Assembly (NCBI RefSeq): GCF_008180195.1
Contig: NZ_VTAV01000008.1
Span: 113,334 to 177,333 of the forward strand
Length of the DNA: 64,000 nucleotides
Direction of reading: 5' to 3'
Source of the DNA: Sphingobacterium phlebotomi
Lineage (GTDB): Bacteria; Bacteroidota; Bacteroidia; Sphingobacteriales; Sphingobacteriaceae
The notes under the pieces are model-generated. The model made no database searches, had not been told where the DNA came from, and worked only from the letters and a program-made list of their open reading frames with translations. Positions 62,603 through 64,000 of the stretch are shown piece after piece. Each line of letters starts with the position of its first letter. Position 1 is the first letter of the stretch. The position numbers and the translations under genes were made by a program.

Positions 62603-63873
62603 TAATCAATCCATTCAAAACCGGTATAGGGAACCAAAACGGCAGGAATACGGATACCGTTCTCCGTTTGGTTGTTTTCCAGAATGGACGCTACAATTCT
62701 TGGCAGGGCCAATGCCGAACCATTTAAGGTATGTGCCAATTGCATTTTTCCCTGTTCGTTCTTAAACCGCACTTTCAGGCGATTGGACTGATAGGTTTCA
62801 AAGTTCGAAACAGACGATACCTCCAACCAACGTTGCTGGGCGGCACTGAAGACTTCCATGTCGTAAGTGAGTGCAGAGGTAAAGCTCATATCACCGCCGC
62901 ACAAACGCAACACCCGATAGGGCAGTTCCAATTGTTGCAATAATCCCTGGATATATCGACTCATCTCTTCCAAAACCTCATAGGATTTATCCGGATGAAC
63001 GAGCTGCACGGTTTCCACTTTATCGAACTGGTGTAATCTGTTCAAACCACGCACATGCGCGCCATATGAACCTGCTTCACGGCGAAAACAGGGCGTATAA
63101 GCACAATGTTTAATAGGAAATTGATCTTCTTTTACAATGGTGTCGCGATATAAGTTAGTCACAGGCACCTCTGCTGTGGGAATCAGATAAAAGTCATCAC
63201 CACCGACATGATACATCTGCCCTTCTTTATCGGGTAGTTGTCCGGTCGCAAACGCAGAATCTTCGTTCACCAAAATCGGCACCTGCACTTCGTTGTAACC
63301 GGCTTCAACCGCTTGATCTAAAAAGAAATTAATCAGTGCGCGTTGCAAACGTGCACCTTTTCCTTTATATACCGGAAAGCCCGCCCCGGCCACTTTTACA
63401 CCCAGTTCCAAATCCACAATATCGTATTTGCTCAACAATTCCCAATGTGGCAATGCATACTCTCCTAATGCAGGTGCCAGGCCATGTTCCAAAACCACCT
63501 CGTTATCGTCAGCAGAAACACCTACTGGTACAGACGTATGGGGCAAATTGGGTAATTGCACAATTTTAACATGCAATACCTGTTCAATTTCCGCCAGTTT
63601 TTCTGTTAACTCTTTTACTTGTTCTTTATATCCGGACGACTTTGACTTCACGGCTTCGGCTTCTTCTTTCTTTCCTTGGCGCATCAAGTCTCCAATCTGC
63701 TTGGCAGCAGCGTTGGCCTCCGCAGCAATTGCATCCGATTCGTTCTGAATTTTACGGCGCGATTCATCCAATTGGATGATCTCGTCAACCAATTCCACAT
63801 CTTTAAAATTCTTGACAGCTAATCTTTCGATTACCGTCTCCCTATTTTCACGGATATAATTTAACTGCAACAT
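62602..63873 (-). CDS. serS: Seryl-tRNA synthetase
   Basis: 423 residues, normal length. It loads serine onto tRNA-Ser (and initiates selenocysteine tRNA charging). The N-terminal long coiled-coil arm (about 30-105) binds the tRNA; class-II motif 2 is in YTPCFRREAGSYG and motif 3 in GSALALPRIVASILEN. The stop codon lies at the last base of the 21-bp array, and a -7 box precedes the start. Confidence 0.97.
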   Translation of the reverse strand: MLQLNYIRENRETVIERLAVKNFKDVELVDEIIQLDESRRKIQNESDAIAAEANAAAKQIGDLMRQGKKEEAEAVKSKSSGYKEQVKELTEKLAEIEQVLHVKIVQLPNLPHTSVPVGVSADDNEVVLEHGLAPALGEYALPHWELLSKYDIVDLELGVKVAGAGFPVYKGKGARLQRALINFFLDQAVEAGYNEVQVPILVNEDSAFATGQLPDKEGQMYHVGGDDFYLIPTAEVPVTNLYRDTIVKEDQFPIKHCAYTPCFRREAGSYGAHVRGLNRLHQFDKVETVQLVHPDKSYEVLEEMSRYIQGLLQQLELPYRVLRLCGGDMSFTSALTYDMEVFSAAQQRWLEVSSVSNFETYQSNRLKVRFKNEQGKMQLAHTLNGSALALPRIVASILENNQTENGIRIPAVLVPYTGFEWID

Positions 63874-63897
63874 AAATGAATAAGTAATTTAGATGGA

Positions 63898-63905
63898 CAA
63901 AGATA
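63898..63905 (-). promoter_or_regulatory. -7 box TATCTTTG for serS
   Basis: Exact TAnnTTTG on the minus strand, 25 bp before the ATG at 63873, leader about 18 nt. Confidence 0.5.
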
Positions 63906-64000
63906 ATAAGTGTTGACTGGTCTTTCTTTTTTTTCCGCAAAAAAAAACAAAACCGAACAAATTGAGCTCATGAACAGTTAAAAAGAGGATAGTACAACCC

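Noticed and set aside
61795..62605. Reading frames of 78-108 codons inside the 21-bp array
   Set aside because: They are short, in different frames, and show heptad patterns expected from a 21-bp period. No start context or family similarity.

Overview
The window comes from a Bacteroidota chromosome, most probably the family Sphingobacteriaceae. The evidence is paired SusC/SusD genes, many lipoproteins with an N-terminal cysteine signal, the -7 promoter element TAnnTTTG in front of several genes, almost no Shine-Dalgarno sequences, and family-typical proteins (DUF4286, DUF983, DUF4998, DUF5000, RprXY-like two-component pair). No tRNA, rRNA, insertion sequence, phage or CRISPR array was seen.

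Layout. 1-3489: a truncated TonB-dependent receptor diverges from an ABC ATPase, a MacB/FtsX-like permease with a histidine-rich loop and a DUF3299-like periplasmic protein; this looks like a metal (probably zinc) acquisition locus with palindromic operators between the two arms. 3492-13332: housekeeping genes (rsmE, CBS-domain membrane protein, ppa, DedA, HIT, greA), a two-component system, an S9 peptidase homologue that has lost catalytic residues, and small conserved proteins. 13523-19095: an AraC regulator facing an operon of sugar-acid-type catabolic genes (SDR, Gfo/Idh/MocA, aldo-keto reductase, HpcH/HpaI aldolase, MFS carrier).

19180-41632: two adjacent polysaccharide utilisation loci on the minus strand. 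Each has its own SusC/SusD pair; between them lie GH20, GH43, three beta-propeller 'sialidase-like' proteins, a LamG lipoprotein, a DUF4959/DUF5000-type lipoprotein and a secreted protein of unknown role. Exported enzymes would release sugars, SusC/SusD would import them, and the MFS/aldolase operon probably metabolises a product. 41985-50693: a tight eight-gene catabolic operon (RidA, two 3-hydroxyacyl-CoA-dehydrogenase-like proteins of which one is degenerate, class III aminotransferase, M19 dipeptidase, ceramidase-like hydrolase, DSD1-type PLP enzyme, aldehyde dehydrogenase) that matches no pathway I know.

50830-64000: a decayed small locus, an RluD-type pseudouridine synthase, an Mla-like lipid transport set (permease, ATPase, MCE), a DUF3857/transglutaminase membrane protein, an arginine-rich exported protein, pncB, a methyltransferase, a fibronectin-III-like protein and serS. 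Between the last two lies the strangest element of the window: about 860 bp with a strict 21-bp period built on the dyad AAANNNGWWCNNNTTT (61742-62602), spanning the whole gap between the neighbouring genes and coding for nothing obvious.
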